A stretch of DNA of 64,000 nucleotides, from positions 124,001 through 188,000 of the forward strand of contig NZ_RKMH01000005.1 in assembly GCF_003797185.1 (NCBI RefSeq). Reading direction: 5' to 3'. Numbering within the stretch: position 1 is the first letter of the stretch; every line of letters begins with the position of its first letter. The notes beneath the pieces are model-generated. The model had not been told where the DNA came from. It worked only from the letters and a program-made list of their open reading frames with translations, and ran no database searches. Positions 1 through 9,568 of the stretch are shown here, in pieces. The DNA comes from Gordonia oryzae (GTDB taxonomy: Bacteria; Actinomycetota; Actinomycetes; Mycobacteriales; Mycobacteriaceae). The translations under genes were made by a program, and so were the position numbers.

Positions 1-619
1 CGGCTTTGAGGTGCTCGGAGCCGAACCATCGGTCGAGCAGGGCATCCCCGGACGACATCAGGTCCTGGGTCACCGACATCATCCGACCCGATCGCGCACC
101 GAAGAGTCCGGTCCGCGCAGTGGTGGCGGTGGGGCCGAGCCCGCCGAACGCGCGCGTGAACCGACCCGGCGTGGCTGGCTCGTAGAAGGAGCGCATGAGA
201 GCTCGGGCGCGCGGTGCCCAGGTCGCCACGAACGCGCGATAAGCGTCGGCATCGGCGCGTCCGCAGGCACCTTCGATCGAGGCGCAGGTGGCGTCGAGGT
301 CGGTCCGGAAGACGATCGGCCCGGCGGTGTCGGTGGCCGGACAGAACGCCCACGGGTCGCAGTCGAGGTAGGTCAAACCGGCGTCGGCGAGTGCGAGTTC
401 GTCGAGGACGGGAGAGTGGCGGATCATCAGGTGCGCCGACGATCCCCGGTCGACGCGATAGCCAGGGAAGCGTTCGACGGTAGACACCGCCCCGCCGGGG
501 ATGGTGTCGCGTTCGACGACGCTCACCGAACGCCCGGCCCGGGCCAGATAGGCGGCCGCGACCAGCCCGTTATGGCCGGCGCCAACGACGATCGCGTCGG
601 CCACCGGGTGTCCGGTCAT
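1..619 (-). CDS. FAD-dependent oxidoreductase (phytoene desaturase-like), 3' end outside the window
   Basis: About 206 N-terminal residues are visible on the minus strand; the rest lies beyond base 1. Near the start the protein reads ADAIVVGAGHNGLVAAAYL, a dinucleotide-binding GxGxxG fold, followed by an ERD acidic end of beta-2 and a PGG turn. This is the pattern of the NAD(P)/FAD-dependent oxidoreductases related to phytoene desaturases and PYROXD2. The ATG at 619 overlaps the stop of the upstream GNAT gene (ATGA), so the two are translationally coupled. Substrate cannot be told: carotenoid desaturation is only one possibility, and no carotenoid genes are visible nearby. Confidence 0.75.
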   Translation of the reverse strand, partial: MTGHPVADAIVVGAGHNGLVAAAYLARAGRSVSVVERDTIPGGAVSTVERFPGYRVDRGSSAHLMIRHSPVLDELALADAGLTYLDCDPWAFCPATDTAGPIVFRTDLDATCASIEGACGRADADAYRAFVATWAPRARALMRSFYEPATPGRFTRAFGGLGPTATTARTGLFGARSGRMMSVTQDLMSSGDALLDRWFGSEHLKA

Positions 620-1314
620 CGGGCGCGGCCGGATTCGCCGGGAACGGTGGGACCGGCGGCGGCGCCCGGCACGATCGACGGTGCGGACAGGGGTAGTCGT
701 CGCCCGAGGAAGGCGAACGGGCGCGGGTCGCCGGTGAAGGTGAATCCGCGCAGCACGTCACCGAATCCCATGCGCCGGTACAACGCCCACGCCCGGTTGC
801 CCTCGTCAGCGACCTCCGGGGTGGACAACAGGACGTGATGTTCGGGTCGGTCGGCGAGCAGGTGGTGCAGTAGCCATTCGCCGATCCGTTGCCCCTGGGC
901 GCTCGGGTGGACGTGGAGTTCGGTCAGCTCGAAGTAGTCCTCGGTGATCTCGTCGATGACCCGCGGGTCCCGACCGGTCGATAGCAGGCCGGCTCGCAGT
1001 TGCTGATTCCACCATTGGTCTCGAGTTCCGCGATAGCCGTAGGTGATGCCGACGAGCACCTCAGCGCCGCCGGGGGACAGGGGCGGCTCCAACCGTCGTC
1101 GGACGAGATCCAACGAGCCATCCTCGACGTGGGGCGCGGCCGCGATCGCGCCGTAGGCCTCCCATCCGGGCCGATGGATATGCTCGCGCCACAATCCGGC
1201 GCGATGCCTCTCGGTCCCGCGTGGGTAGTTCATCGCTGTGACGTAGATCTCGAGCGCGGGACCGAGCCAGGCCGCACAGTCACGTCCGTCGAGACGGGCG
1301 ATCCGAATCGTCAC
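616..1314 (-). CDS. GNAT-family N-acetyltransferase
   Basis: About 232 aa. The C-terminal half has the acetyl-CoA-binding pattern of GNAT enzymes: FELTELHVHPSAQGQRIGEWLL (a V-x-P-x-x-Q/R-x-x-G/A-like motif) and then ALYRRMGFGDV near the end. The GTG at 1314 is preferred over the upstream ATG at 1383 because an AGGAAGG Shine-Dalgarno lies about 8 nt before it, and the extra 23 residues look untranslated. It resembles the acetyltransferase found near mraZ in M. tuberculosis (Rv2170) in position and size; the target is unknown here. Its stop overlaps the start of the FAD oxidoreductase, so the pair forms a small operon leading away from the dcw cluster. Confidence 0.8.
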   Translation of the reverse strand: MTIRIARLDGRDCAAWLGPALEIYVTAMNYPRGTERHRAGLWREHIHRPGWEAYGAIAAAPHVEDGSLDLVRRRLEPPLSPGGAEVLVGITYGYRGTRDQWWNQQLRAGLLSTGRDPRVIDEITEDYFELTELHVHPSAQGQRIGEWLLHHLLADRPEHHVLLSTPEVADEGNRAWALYRRMGFGDVLRGFTFTGDPRPFAFLGRRLPLSAPSIVPGAAAGPTVPGESGRAR

Positions 1315-1449
1315 GAACGGTCCTTCCTGTCGTCGTTCCCACGCCCCGGCCGAGTGCGGCATTGTGTCGGTGGCCTCGGGCATGGTGGTGCGTATCGGGT
1401 TGCTGGCACGCCTTGCTCCGGCGACCAGATCTGACTAACATTGAATCTG

Positions 1450-1465
1450 TCGAACGGGTGTTCGA
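1450..1465. promoter_or_regulatory. LexA-type SOS box
   Basis: The sequence TCGAACGGGTGTTCGA is a perfect inverted repeat, TCGAAC-N4-GTTCGA, identical to the mycobacterial/actinobacterial LexA-box consensus. It lies in the 311-bp gap between the divergent GNAT gene (start 1314) and HEPN gene (start 1626), about 160 bp upstream of the latter. No other gene-like feature was seen in this gap. Which of the two promoters it controls is not clear from the sequence. Confidence 0.65.
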
Positions 1466-1625
1466 TGAATGTGCCTCCGCAAGCTGTTCGCCGCCACCCG
1501 ACGACCGACGCGGTCCGGCGGTGGGCGAGGGAAGCGCCTGCCCTCGGATCGTGTTGACCCAAGGGGCGGCCGGTAACGCCGAGTTGACCGCCCGTGAGGA
1601 TCGCGACAACGGAGGGAGGCCCAGG

Positions 1626-2090
1626 ATGGCACATCGAACGATCCCACAGGTCGAAGTGGATCCGATCGTGGTCGGGCGCGCACGTGACCTGCTCGAACGT
1701 GCCGATCTCCTTCTCGAGAACGCCGACGGGATCACCGACGACGCCGAACGCTTCCGGCAGCTCTACCTCGCCGCGCTGCGGGCCGCCGGCGCCGCACTGG
1801 CGATCGGTGAGCCGACCAGCGGCCGTTCGACGCGCGGGTTGTCGTCGAACGCATGGGATCGGCTGACCGTGATCATGCCGGATCTTGCCGAACAAGCCGA
1901 ACGCTTCGCCGCATGGTCAGGTCTTCGAATGCACATCGAGGCCGGGTTGGAGCGAGACGTCGATCCCGTCGTCGTCGCCGAGCTACATCGCCTGGTGTTG
2001 ACATTCCTGGACACGGTTGAGGCCGTGGTGATCGGCTACGAACAAGGCGGACATGGCGCGCAATCCGGATCGCTGGCACATCCTGCCTGA
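1626..2090 (+). CDS. SAV_6107-family HEPN domain protein
   Basis: 154 aa, mostly helical. The body (ARDLLERADLLLENAD..., LYLAALRAAGAALAI..., then two more amphipathic helices ending DTVEAVVIGY) matches my recollection of the small SAV_6107-type HEPN family found beside DUF3040 and mraZ in Mycobacteriales. HEPN proteins include RNases and nucleotide-binding proteins, but the RNase R-x4-6-H motif is not obvious here, so no catalytic claim is made. The ATG at 1626 follows a GGAGGGAGG Shine-Dalgarno; the longer upstream reading frame from 1362 lacks one. The LexA-type box 160 bp upstream is the only regulatory sign. Confidence 0.7.
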   Translation: MAHRTIPQVEVDPIVVGRARDLLERADLLLENADGITDDAERFRQLYLAALRAAGAALAIGEPTSGRSTRGLSSNAWDRLTVIMPDLAEQAERFAAWSGLRMHIEAGLERDVDPVVVAELHRLVLTFLDTVEAVVIGYEQGGHGAQSGSLAHPA

Positions 2091-2313
2091 TATGCACAAG
2101 CCGTCGGGCGGTCACGTGCGTCGGCGCCTTCCATGTCAGCGCATAGGCGCCGGTGACAGCCCTGAACGCAAAACCGATTCAACGAGTGTGGTTATGGTGG
2201 TCGGCACCGGAATCACCTCGTATCATGGTCCTAAGCCGCGAACGCAGTCATCAGGCGAGTGTCGCGGCCAACATCTCGTCGATGGCTCGTCGGTACAGGT
2301 TTAAGGAGGGTCG

Positions 2314-2718
2314 GTGCCACTCTCAGAGCACGAGCAGCGCATGCTCGAAGAGATCGAAAGCGCTCTGTACGCGGAGGACCCGAAGTTCGCGTCCAGCGTC
2401 AGCCGGCGTCGCCTCGGGCGGGCGAGCGGTCGCCGTCGTATCCAGGCGGTGGTCGTTTTCGTCTTCGGTCTCGCGTTGTTGATCGTTGGACCCGTCATTG
2501 GACTCGACGTGGGTGGTTTCCCCATCCTGAGTCTTGTCGGCTTCCTTGTCATGTTCGCCGCCGCACTGCTTGCGCTCTGGGGCGGATTACCCGGCAAGGG
2601 CGCGCCGCGACCGGCCGACCGCGGCTCGGGCGGGCGCGGATCGAAGGCCGCTACGCCCAGACGTAGGTTCACCGAGCGCATGGAAGGCCGCTTCAACCGC
2701 CGGTTTGAGCAGGACTGA
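2314..2718 (+). CDS. DUF3040 membrane protein
   Basis: 134 aa. It begins PLSEHEQRMLEEIE, the hallmark start of DUF3040 proteins, followed by an R-rich stretch, two transmembrane segments (about residues 44-64 and 69-89) and a basic, Gly/Arg-rich cytoplasmic tail. The GTG start has an AAGGAGGG ribosome site 6 nt upstream. M. tuberculosis keeps a homologue (Rv2169c) close to mraZ. Function is unknown; a link to envelope or division is suggested only by the neighbourhood. A strong hairpin follows the gene. Confidence 0.85.
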   Translation: MPLSEHEQRMLEEIESALYAEDPKFASSVSRRRLGRASGRRRIQAVVVFVFGLALLIVGPVIGLDVGGFPILSLVGFLVMFAAALLALWGGLPGKGAPRPADRGSGGRGSKAATPRRRFTERMEGRFNRRFEQD

Positions 2719-2758
2719 TCCCGCGACGAACCCAGTGAGGTTCCGCGACTGACTCATC

Positions 2759-2797
2759 ACAACAGCCGCACACCCCTATCGGGTGTGCGGCTGTTGT
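2759..2797 (+). terminator. Intrinsic-type terminator hairpin
   Basis: A perfect 17-bp stem (ACAACAGCCGCACACCC and its complement) with a 5-nt loop CTATC, ending in TGTTGT rather than a clean U tract. It sits 41 bp after the DUF3040 stop and separates that gene from the dcw operon. Confidence 0.8.
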
Positions 2798-2838
2798 TGT
2801 CTACCCGCTTCCGGGGTTCGGCCGCCGGATCAGCTGCA

Positions 2839-2941
2839 CCACCACGCCCCACCGCGTCACCCGCCGTGCCCCAAGCGGTGCCCCACCACGCCCCACCGCG
2901 TCACCCGCCGTGCCCCAAGCGGTGCCCCACCACGCCCCACC
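2839..2941. repeat. 44-bp tandem direct repeat, about 2.3 copies
   Basis: The motif CCACCACGCCCC recurs at 2839, 2883 and 2927. The 44-bp unit is identical in the first two copies, and the third is cut short. It lies in the non-coding gap between the DUF3040 terminator and the mraZ promoter region. The unit contains a short inverted repeat (GGCACCGCTTGGGGCAC on the minus strand), so it could fold. No convincing reading frame uses it. Confidence 0.85.
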
Positions 2942-3103
2942 CATGCCGAAGGAGTGACCTCACCAGTCACAATTCTCACTAGAGGCCACAAATGTTGAGC
3001 CCTGCTGTGTCAACGACACGACCGATCCATGCCGTGTTGAAACCTAAGTCATGCACGTGACCTGCATATTTATGGTCAGTGGGGGAATTGGGTCGGGTTT
3101 TGG

Positions 3104-3130
3104 GTGGAAAGTGGTGGAAAGTGGGGTACT
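3104..3130 (+). promoter_or_regulatory. Candidate MraZ operator (MraZ boxes)
   Basis: Two exact 10-bp direct repeats GTGGAAAGTG at 3104-3113 and 3114-3123, followed by GGGTACTGTGGG. MraZ proteins bind spaced GTGG/TGGG repeats, one helical turn apart, upstream of their own gene, and the spacing here fits. The site ends about 60 bp before the mraZ start, so negative autoregulation of the dcw operon is the likely role (family knowledge plus position). Confidence 0.65.
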
Positions 3131-3190
3131 GTGGGCATCACTGGGTGAGGCAATCCGGAACGCCGTACCCAGTGGGCGGGAGGTGCCGAG

Positions 3191-3631
3191 ATGTCGACGA
3201 GATTCGTCGGTACCTACACGCCCAAGCTGGACGACAAGGGGCGACTCACGTTGCCCGCGAAGTTTCGCGACGCATTGGCAGGAGGGGTGATGGTCACACG
3301 CGGCCAGGACTACAGCTTGTCGGTGTATCGGGCCGAGGAGTTCGATGCGATCGCGGAAAGGACGATGGAGGCGTCGCGCAATGATCCCGAAGCGCGCGCA
3401 TTCCAGCGGTACTTCTTTGCCAGCACCGACGAGCAACGGCCCGACGGGCAAGGGCGGATCACCCTGTCGGCCGAGCATCGGCAGTACGCGGGACTGTCCA
3501 AGGAGTGTGTGGTGATCGGCAGTTTCGATCACCTGGAGATCTGGGATGCACAGGCATGGCGTGAATACCAGAGCCAGCATGAGGAGAACTTCTCGGCGGC
3601 GAACTCCGCGGCGTTGAGCACGGTGCTCTAA
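3191..3631 (+). CDS. mraZ: Transcriptional regulator MraZ
   Basis: 146 aa, the family's usual length. Two SpoVT/AbrB-like halves are visible, each with the DxKGRxxxP signature: [14 protein letters not shown] near residue 13 and [14 protein letters not shown] near residue 84. MraZ forms a ring-shaped oligomer that binds repeats in its own promoter and represses the division/cell-wall operon. The ATG follows a GGGAGG ribosome site. It is the first gene of the dcw cluster, with rsmH about 225 bp downstream and the candidate operator just upstream. Confidence 0.97.
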   Translation: MSTRFVGTYTPKLDDKGRLTLPAKFRDALAGGVMVTRGQDYSLSVYRAEEFDAIAERTMEASRNDPEARAFQRYFFASTDEQRPDGQGRITLSAEHRQYAGLSKECVVIGSFDHLEIWDAQAWREYQSQHEENFSAANSAALSTVL

Positions 3632-3856
3632 CTCCGCAACGTGGGTGCAGGACAGATGCACAGGGCTTCGGGTGGCACGAGGCCCCGACCCGGTCCGACC
3701 CTGGCGTACTTCCCCAACGCCAGGTGCGCGATCGGGTCGGGACCCCGCTCCACCACAAGCCGACGCAAGCAACACACGACAGCCACCCCTCATCGAGGCC
3801 TGCCCGGACAACGGAAGACTTCACTCGGGGGTCGGCGAACTCGGAGGGGCAGGCCG

Positions 3857-4909
3857 GTGAGACCGCGGAACGACGACGCCAGCGCGGGTGCGCAGACCCC
3901 GCCGTTGGGTCACTCGCGCGAGCACTCCGGGGCGCCTCGCTCCGGCGAACACGGACACGTGCCCGTCATGGCTGCGCGCATCATCGAGTTGTTGCGACCC
4001 GCTCTCTCGAATCCCGCTGTCGCACAACCGGTGTTCATCGATGCCACCCTCGGTGCCGGCGGTCATACCGAGCTGATCCTGCGGGAGTTCGGGTTGGTCC
4101 GGGTCATCGGGATCGACCGGGATGCGGCTGCACTGGACATCGCCGCTGCGCGTCTGGCTGACTTCGGCGATCGAATCACCTTCCACCAGGCTCGATTCGA
4201 CGGACTTCCTTTGGTCCTCGCTGAAGCCGGCATCGACCGAATCGATGCCGCCCTGTTCGACCTCGGCGTGTCCTCGATGCAGCTCGACCAGGCGGATCGG
4301 GGATTCGCCTACGCCGTTGACGCACCACTGGACATGCGAATGAATCCCGAGGCCGGACCTACTGCTGCCGATGTGCTCAACACCTACTCGCACGGTGACA
4401 TCGCCCGCATACTCCGCGAATACGGTGACGAACGCTTCGCCGGAAAGATTGCGTCGGCGATCGTGCGCGAGCGCGAACGGGCGCCCTTCACCACGAGTGC
4501 GAGACTCGTTGAACTCCTCTATGCGACGATCCCCGCTGCCACTCGGCGCATCGGTGGGCACCCGGCGAAGCGGACCTTTCAGGCGCTGCGGGTGGAGGTC
4601 AACGGCGAGCTCGAGGCACTCCGGCAGGCGCTTCCGGGGGCACTCGCGTCGTTGCGGGTGGGTGGCCGTGTGGCGATGATGAGCTACCAGTCTCTCGAGG
4701 ACACGATCGTCAAGCGGGAGTTCGCATTACGGACAACCTCGACCTCGCCGCCCGGTCTACCGGTCGAATTGCCCGGCACGGCCCCACGATTCCGACTCGT
4801 CACCCGGGGGGCCGAGCGCCCTGACCATCAAGAACTCGACTCGAACTCGCGGTCGGCGCCGGTCCGCGTCCGCGTCATCGAACGAATCGCAGAGGAGGAG
4901 GTGAGATGA
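3857..4909 (+). CDS. rsmH: 16S rRNA (cytosine-1402-N4)-methyltransferase RsmH (MraW)
   Basis: 350 aa from the GTG at 3857, chosen for its GGAGG site 9 nt upstream; the frame is open back to 3641 but that stretch is Arg/Pro-rich and non-homologous. The SAM-binding motif [14 protein letters not shown], is at about residues 60-72, preceded by HVPVM. Other family blocks include [16 protein letters not shown] and [13 protein letters not shown]. The enzyme methylates N4 of C1402 in the ribosomal P site. The first 32 residues are a non-conserved tail. Its stop overlaps the ftsL start (ATGA). Confidence 0.96.
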   Translation: MRPRNDDASAGAQTPPLGHSREHSGAPRSGEHGHVPVMAARIIELLRPALSNPAVAQPVFIDATLGAGGHTELILREFGLVRVIGIDRDAAALDIAAARLADFGDRITFHQARFDGLPLVLAEAGIDRIDAALFDLGVSSMQLDQADRGFAYAVDAPLDMRMNPEAGPTAADVLNTYSHGDIARILREYGDERFAGKIASAIVRERERAPFTTSARLVELLYATIPAATRRIGGHPAKRTFQALRVEVNGELEALRQALPGALASLRVGGRVAMMSYQSLEDTIVKREFALRTTSTSPPGLPVELPGTAPRFRLVTRGAERPDHQELDSNSRSAPVRVRVIERIAEEEVR

Positions 4910-5766
4910 CCCTTCTCGGCGACATCGAACGTCAGGATCGACAGCGCGACAAGGACTCCGACACCACCGAGCGCGCCGCCCGGTACACCCGAGGTGAAGT
5001 CGGACGGCCGACCCGATCGCGGGCGGCCCAGCGTGCGATTGATCGGCACAGCAAGCGGATCGCCGCGCAGGAACGGCGGTCGCGGCGCGGTTCGGTCTCG
5101 GAGGCCGTCGTCGTGGCGTCTCGTACCCGGCGGGTCAGCTTGTCCGAACGGCTCTCCCGTATACCCTTCGTCATCCCAGTGCTGCTCGTGCTGGCCTTCG
5201 GCCTGGGTGTGAGTCTGTGGCTCTCGACCAAGGCGGCGCAGGACTCCTATCAGATCGGCATCGCCCGCCAACAGAATCAAGAGCTACTCGATCGCACCGA
5301 CGCGCTCAAGCGCACCTTCGAGTCAGGTAACTCGGCACCCGAATTGTCCGATGCCGCAGGGGCGCTCGGGCTGGTGGTGGATCAGAACCCGGCGCGCATG
5401 GTGATCGGTGCGGACGGCAAGGCGCACATCGTCGGCGACCCGGAGGCGGCCACCGGAAAACGGATGCCCTCGATCAATCCCGATGATCAGCCGAATCTGG
5501 CTGCCACGATCGATCCGAAGAAGGTCGACGACTCGGTGGGTCTCGGTGGCGCCCAGACTTCCGCATCGAACTCCACCGCACCGAACTCCACCACACCGAG
5601 TTCTGGTGCTCCGGCCGGCACCGCGACGCCGGGTGCCACGGCCCCCACAACCCCGGCATCGCCGGCCGCGGCGGCGACCACGCCTGCGCCCAATGTGCTG
5701 CCGCAGGCCGTGCCCGCGCCGGCGACGAGCAACCCGCCGAGCGGAAATTCGCCGGAGACGCGTTAG
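4906..5766 (+). CDS. ftsL: FtsL-like divisome membrane protein
   Basis: 286 aa with the FtsL layout: a basic cytoplasmic tail of about 85 residues, one transmembrane helix (about 87-108), then a short heptad-like coiled coil ([19 protein letters not shown]). In the divisome FtsL pairs with FtsQ and FtsB and activates FtsWI. After the coiled coil comes a long Pro/Ala/Thr/Ser-rich extracytoplasmic tail with repeats such as [10 protein letters not shown], which makes the protein about twice as long as a typical FtsL. Assignment rests on topology and position between rsmH and ftsI, since FtsL sequences diverge quickly. Confidence 0.88.
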   Translation: MTLLGDIERQDRQRDKDSDTTERAARYTRGEVGRPTRSRAAQRAIDRHSKRIAAQERRSRRGSVSEAVVVASRTRRVSLSERLSRIPFVIPVLLVLAFGLGVSLWLSTKAAQDSYQIGIARQQNQELLDRTDALKRTFESGNSAPELSDAAGALGLVVDQNPARMVIGADGKAHIVGDPEAATGKRMPSINPDDQPNLAATIDPKKVDDSVGLGGAQTSASNSTAPNSTTPSSGAPAGTATPGATAPTTPASPAAAATTPAPNVLPQAVPAPATSNPPSGNSPETR

Positions 5767-5787
5767 TACGGTGGACAATTGACGATC

Positions 5788-7707
5788 ATGACGACACGTG
5801 CGACCAGATCGGCCGCCTCCGGCCATTCGGCCGCCGGCGGAGCAGGCCGATCGCCCGCCGGCGGAGCAGGCCGATCACCACGGCGCCCCCGACAACCCCC
5901 GAATCGGCCGCATACCTTCGTGGTTCGCAGTCGGATCGCGGGTGTGGTGGTACTGCTCGCGGTCATCGCCGTGGCGATTCGCATGGTGGTCGTCCACACC
6001 ATCGAGGCGCCGTCGCTGGCGCAACAGGCAGCTGCGCAGCGCGAGTACACGCAGATCATGACCGCCAAGCGTGGGGCCATCCTCGACCGCAACGGACGGC
6101 CGTTGGCCTACACCGATGAGGCGCGGTCGCTGACCTTCTTGCCCAAAGCGGTGCGCAACTCGATCGCCAAGGCGCACAAAGACAATCCCAATTTGCCTGA
6201 CGTCGAGACCCGTCTGCATCAGATCGCCGACGGCGTCTCGGGCGCGCTCGGCGGATCGATCAGCGCCGACGACCTCTACAAGAAGCTCACCAGTGACGAC
6301 ACATTCGTCTATCTGGCGCGCTCGATCAGCCCGGACGTTGCATCGCGGATCACCGCCGATTACCCCGAGGTCGGGGCCGATCCGCAGAGCGTGCGGATCT
6401 ATCCCGGCGGATCGCTTGCCGCCAACATCGTCGGAGACGTCAATTATGACGGCATCGGGCTGATCGGTCTCGAGGCATCACTCGACTCGGTGCTGGCCGG
6501 CACCGACGGCTCCAAGACCTATGACCGCGGTTCCGACGGCGCGATCATCCCCGGATCAACACGCAACGTCCACCCGGCGATCAACGGCGCCAACGTGCAA
6601 CTGACCATCGACTCCGACATCCAGTGGTACGTGCAGAGCGAGGTGATGAAGGCCAAGGCCGCATCAGGTGCGCGGTCGGCGTCGGCGGTGGTGCTCGACG
6701 CGAAGACCGGTGAGGTACTCGCAATGGCCAACGACGGCACGTTCAACGCATCCAAGCCGCTGTCGGATCAGCCAGACGCCAACCTGGGCAACCCCTCGGT
6801 GACCTCACCGTTCGAGCCCGGCTCAGTCAACAAGGTGATCACCGCGTCGGCGGCGATTCAGTACGGGTTGACCACGCCCGAACAGGTTCATCAGGTTCCC
6901 GGCAGCATCCACATGGCCGGGGTCACCGTCAACGACGCGTGGGTGCACGGTGTTGCCCCGTACACCACGACCGGGATCTTCAGTAAGTCCTCCAATGTCG
7001 GCACCCTCATGCTGGCTCAGCAGGTCGGCGAGCAACGATTCGCCGATCTGGTGAACCGCTTCGGACTCGGCCGCATCACCGGCGTCGGTTTGCCCGCCGA
7101 GAGCGGCGGCGAGGTTCCCGCGCTGAGCCAGTGGTCGGGTGGTTCGTTCGCGAACCTGCCGATCGGGCAGGGCCTGTCGATGACGCTGTTGCAGATGACA
7201 GGCATGTACCAGGCCATCGCCAACGACGGACTGCGCATCCCGCCGCGCATTCTCGAGTCCGAAGCACGACAGGGGCAATCGCCGTCCGACGAACCTCGAC
7301 CACAGGGCGTGCAGGTCGTGAGTCCGCAGACCGCGGTGACGGTGCGCAACATGTTCCGCGGGATCTTCCAGGACGATCCGACGGGTGAGCAGGAGGGTAC
7401 CGGCGCCAAGGGTGCGGTACCGGGCTATCAACTGTCGGGCAAGACCGGTACGGCACAGCAGGTCGATCCGGCGTGCGGGTGCTACTCGAACTCGAGCTAC
7501 AACATCACCTTCGCGGGGATCGCCCCGGCCGATGATCCGCGGTTTGTGGTCGGGATCATGCTCGACAATCCCAAGCGCAGTTCCGACGGTTCGGGCGGGC
7601 AGTCGGCTGCTCCGCTGTTCAAGTCGATCGCATCGTGGATCTTGCAGCACGACCGCATTCCGCAATCGCCGCAGCCCACGCCTCATATGGTGTTGCAGGC
7701 TTCGTGA
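5788..7707 (+). CDS. ftsI: Septal peptidoglycan transpeptidase FtsI (PBP3, PbpB)
   Basis: 639 aa, a class B penicillin-binding protein. A basic cytoplasmic tail holding a duplicated AGGAGRSP is followed by one membrane anchor (about residues 48-70), the PBP dimerisation domain, and the transpeptidase domain with all three motifs: S346-V-N-K349 (catalytic serine), S401-S-N403 and K552-T-G-T555. It crosslinks septal peptidoglycan with FtsW as partner. The ATG at 5788 is preferred over a TTG 9 nt upstream; neither has a strong ribosome site. A run of Cys-Gly-Cys (ACGCYSNSS) follows the KTG motif, as in some actinobacterial PBPs. Confidence 0.96.
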   Translation: MTTRATRSAASGHSAAGGAGRSPAGGAGRSPRRPRQPPNRPHTFVVRSRIAGVVVLLAVIAVAIRMVVVHTIEAPSLAQQAAAQREYTQIMTAKRGAILDRNGRPLAYTDEARSLTFLPKAVRNSIAKAHKDNPNLPDVETRLHQIADGVSGALGGSISADDLYKKLTSDDTFVYLARSISPDVASRITADYPEVGADPQSVRIYPGGSLAANIVGDVNYDGIGLIGLEASLDSVLAGTDGSKTYDRGSDGAIIPGSTRNVHPAINGANVQLTIDSDIQWYVQSEVMKAKAASGARSASAVVLDAKTGEVLAMANDGTFNASKPLSDQPDANLGNPSVTSPFEPGSVNKVITASAAIQYGLTTPEQVHQVPGSIHMAGVTVNDAWVHGVAPYTTTGIFSKSSNVGTLMLAQQVGEQRFADLVNRFGLGRITGVGLPAESGGEVPALSQWSGGSFANLPIGQGLSMTLLQMTGMYQAIANDGLRIPPRILESEARQGQSPSDEPRPQGVQVVSPQTAVTVRNMFRGIFQDDPTGEQEGTGAKGAVPGYQLSGKTGTAQQVDPACGCYSNSSYNITFAGIAPADDPRFVVGIMLDNPKRSSDGSGGQSAAPLFKSIASWILQHDRIPQSPQPTPHMVLQAS

Positions 7708-7915
7708 GCCCCGACGCCGGCGCCGACCCTGTACGGGTGGCGTCCGGGCTGACGGTATCGTAGGTGTGTTCACGGGCGTATCAGACAACAGCGGTTGGTA
7801 GGCAGGCGAGAGCCGGCACATGAGGGCCGGTATTGACAGCCGATATCTGACAACGGGTCCGCCCGAACCCGAACCCGAGATGTGTGCGACGGCGTGAGAG
7901 GAGGGGATCTGCACG

Positions 7916-9568
7916 ATGGCAGGACGAAGCGGATCGTCACCGCGGCGTCGGCCGAACGACCTGAGCCGCCCGACCCATCTCGATCCCACCGAGGTCGGCG
8001 TCCTCTCCCAGGCGACCGGCGCGCGGCTCGATCTGGTGGGCGAGGCACGTGCGACAACTGCCGTCACCGGGGTGTCGCTGCGCGCCCAGGACGTCCGGTC
8101 CGGTGACCTGTTCGCCGCGCTGCCCGGCGCTCGCACCCACGGTGCCCGATTCGCCGCCGACGCTGTCGAACGCGGCGCGACCGCCGTGCTCACCGATGCC
8201 GCGGGACGAGCCGAGTTGACCCGTGTCCTACCCATTGACGCGAACTGTGCTGTCCTCGTGCACCCCGAACCCCGGCGTGTTCTCGGCGGGGTCAGTGCGC
8301 GTATCTACGGTAATCCGTCACAGCGACTCAAGCTCATCGGCATCACCGGTACCTCGGGCAAGACCACGACGTCCTACATGGTCGAGGCGGCGCTGCTGGC
8401 CGCCGGGCACTCGGTAGGACTGATCGGCACCGTCCAGACGCGGGTCAACGGTGCCGCTGTGCCGAGTTCGCTCACCACTCCCGAGGCTCCGACGCTGCAG
8501 GGGTTGCTCGCCGCCATGGTCGAGCGCGGCGTCGACGCGGTGGTCATGGAGGTCTCGAGCCACGCGTTGGCGCTCGGGCGCGTCGACGGTGCACATTTCT
8601 CGGTGGGCGCGTTCACCAATTTGTCGCAGGATCACCTCGATTTCCATCCGACGATGCGAGCCTACTTCGAGGCCAAGGCGCTGATGTTCGTTGCCGGATC
8701 GTCGACCCGTGCGGTGCGCTCGGTGATCTGCGTCGACGACGAGTGGGGTCGTCGGATGGCCGAAATCGCTTCTGCTGGTTCGTCATTCGATCCGGTCACG
8801 GTGTCGACGACGGCGGACGTCGCGGCGACCTGGCGTGCCGAGCAGGTGACGGTCGGGCCCGACGGGTCGCAGCACGTCACGCTCACCGGTCCCGGGCGCA
8901 GCGGCGTCGGGATGATGCTGCCGCTGCCCGGCCGGTTCAACGTGGCCAACGCCACCTTGGCCGTCGCGATCGCCGTTGCCGCCGGGGTGAGCGCCACCGA
9001 GGCCGCCACCGCGTTGGCGCAGGTGTCGGTGCCCGGTCGTCTCGAGCGGGTCGACCGTGGACAGCCATTTCTGGCCATCGTCGACTATGCGCACAAGCCC
9101 GGCGCCCTCGATGCCGTGCTGTCGACGTTGCGCGCGCAGAGTGCTGGCCGGATCGGTGTGGTCGTCGGCGCAGGCGGCGATCGGGACCACGGCAAGCGCC
9201 CCATGATGGGCGCCGCGGCAGCCCGCGGGGCCGAGCTGGTCATCATCACCGACGACAACCCGCGCTCCGAGGACCCCGCGGCGATCCGGGCGGCGATGCT
9301 CGCCGGACTCGCCGAGGTACCCGCCGACGATCTGCCCGCCGGTGCCGATCATCGCGAGATCGGGGATCGGAGGGCGGCCATCACCGCAGCCGTCGAGTGG
9401 GCGCAGCCCGGCGACGTGATCCTGGTGGCCGGCAAGGGACATGAGGCAGGTCAGGAGATCGACGGCGTGAAGCACCCCTTCGACGACCGTGTGGTGCTGG
9501 GCGAGGCCCTGGACCAGATTTCCGGTGGCGCCACCGAGCAGCCGGCGGGCCGAGAGGCACTCCGGTGA
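7916..9568 (+). CDS. murE: UDP-MurNAc-L-Ala-D-Glu:meso-diaminopimelate ligase MurE
   Basis: 550 aa, full length with all three Mur-ligase domains. ATP-binding loop GTSGKTTT is at residues 145-152; the DNPR motif at 447-450 is the signature of enzymes that add meso-diaminopimelate rather than lysine. The C-terminal GKGHE is also present. The ATG follows GAGGGG. It is separated from ftsI by about 208 bp that could hold an internal promoter (TTGACA near 7833), unlike the overlapped genes downstream. Its stop overlaps the GTG of the truncated murF-like gene (GTGA). Confidence 0.97.
   Translation: MAGRSGSSPRRRPNDLSRPTHLDPTEVGVLSQATGARLDLVGEARATTAVTGVSLRAQDVRSGDLFAALPGARTHGARFAADAVERGATAVLTDAAGRAELTRVLPIDANCAVLVHPEPRRVLGGVSARIYGNPSQRLKLIGITGTSGKTTTSYMVEAALLAAGHSVGLIGTVQTRVNGAAVPSSLTTPEAPTLQGLLAAMVERGVDAVVMEVSSHALALGRVDGAHFSVGAFTNLSQDHLDFHPTMRAYFEAKALMFVAGSSTRAVRSVICVDDEWGRRMAEIASAGSSFDPVTVSTTADVAATWRAEQVTVGPDGSQHVTLTGPGRSGVGMMLPLPGRFNVANATLAVAIAVAAGVSATEAATALAQVSVPGRLERVDRGQPFLAIVDYAHKPGALDAVLSTLRAQSAGRIGVVVGAGGDRDHGKRPMMGAAAARGAELVIITDDNPRSEDPAAIRAAMLAGLAEVPADDLPAGADHREIGDRRAAITAAVEWAQPGDVILVAGKGHEAGQEIDGVKHPFDDRVVLGEALDQISGGATEQPAGREALR

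Noticed and set aside
2839..2941. Possible CRISPR array
   Set aside because: Units are directly contiguous without unique spacers, only about 2.3 copies, and no cas genes are present.
6823..8235. 470-codon minus-strand frame opposite ftsI and murE
   Set aside because: Arg-rich shadow of two conserved genes, with no motif or start signal.
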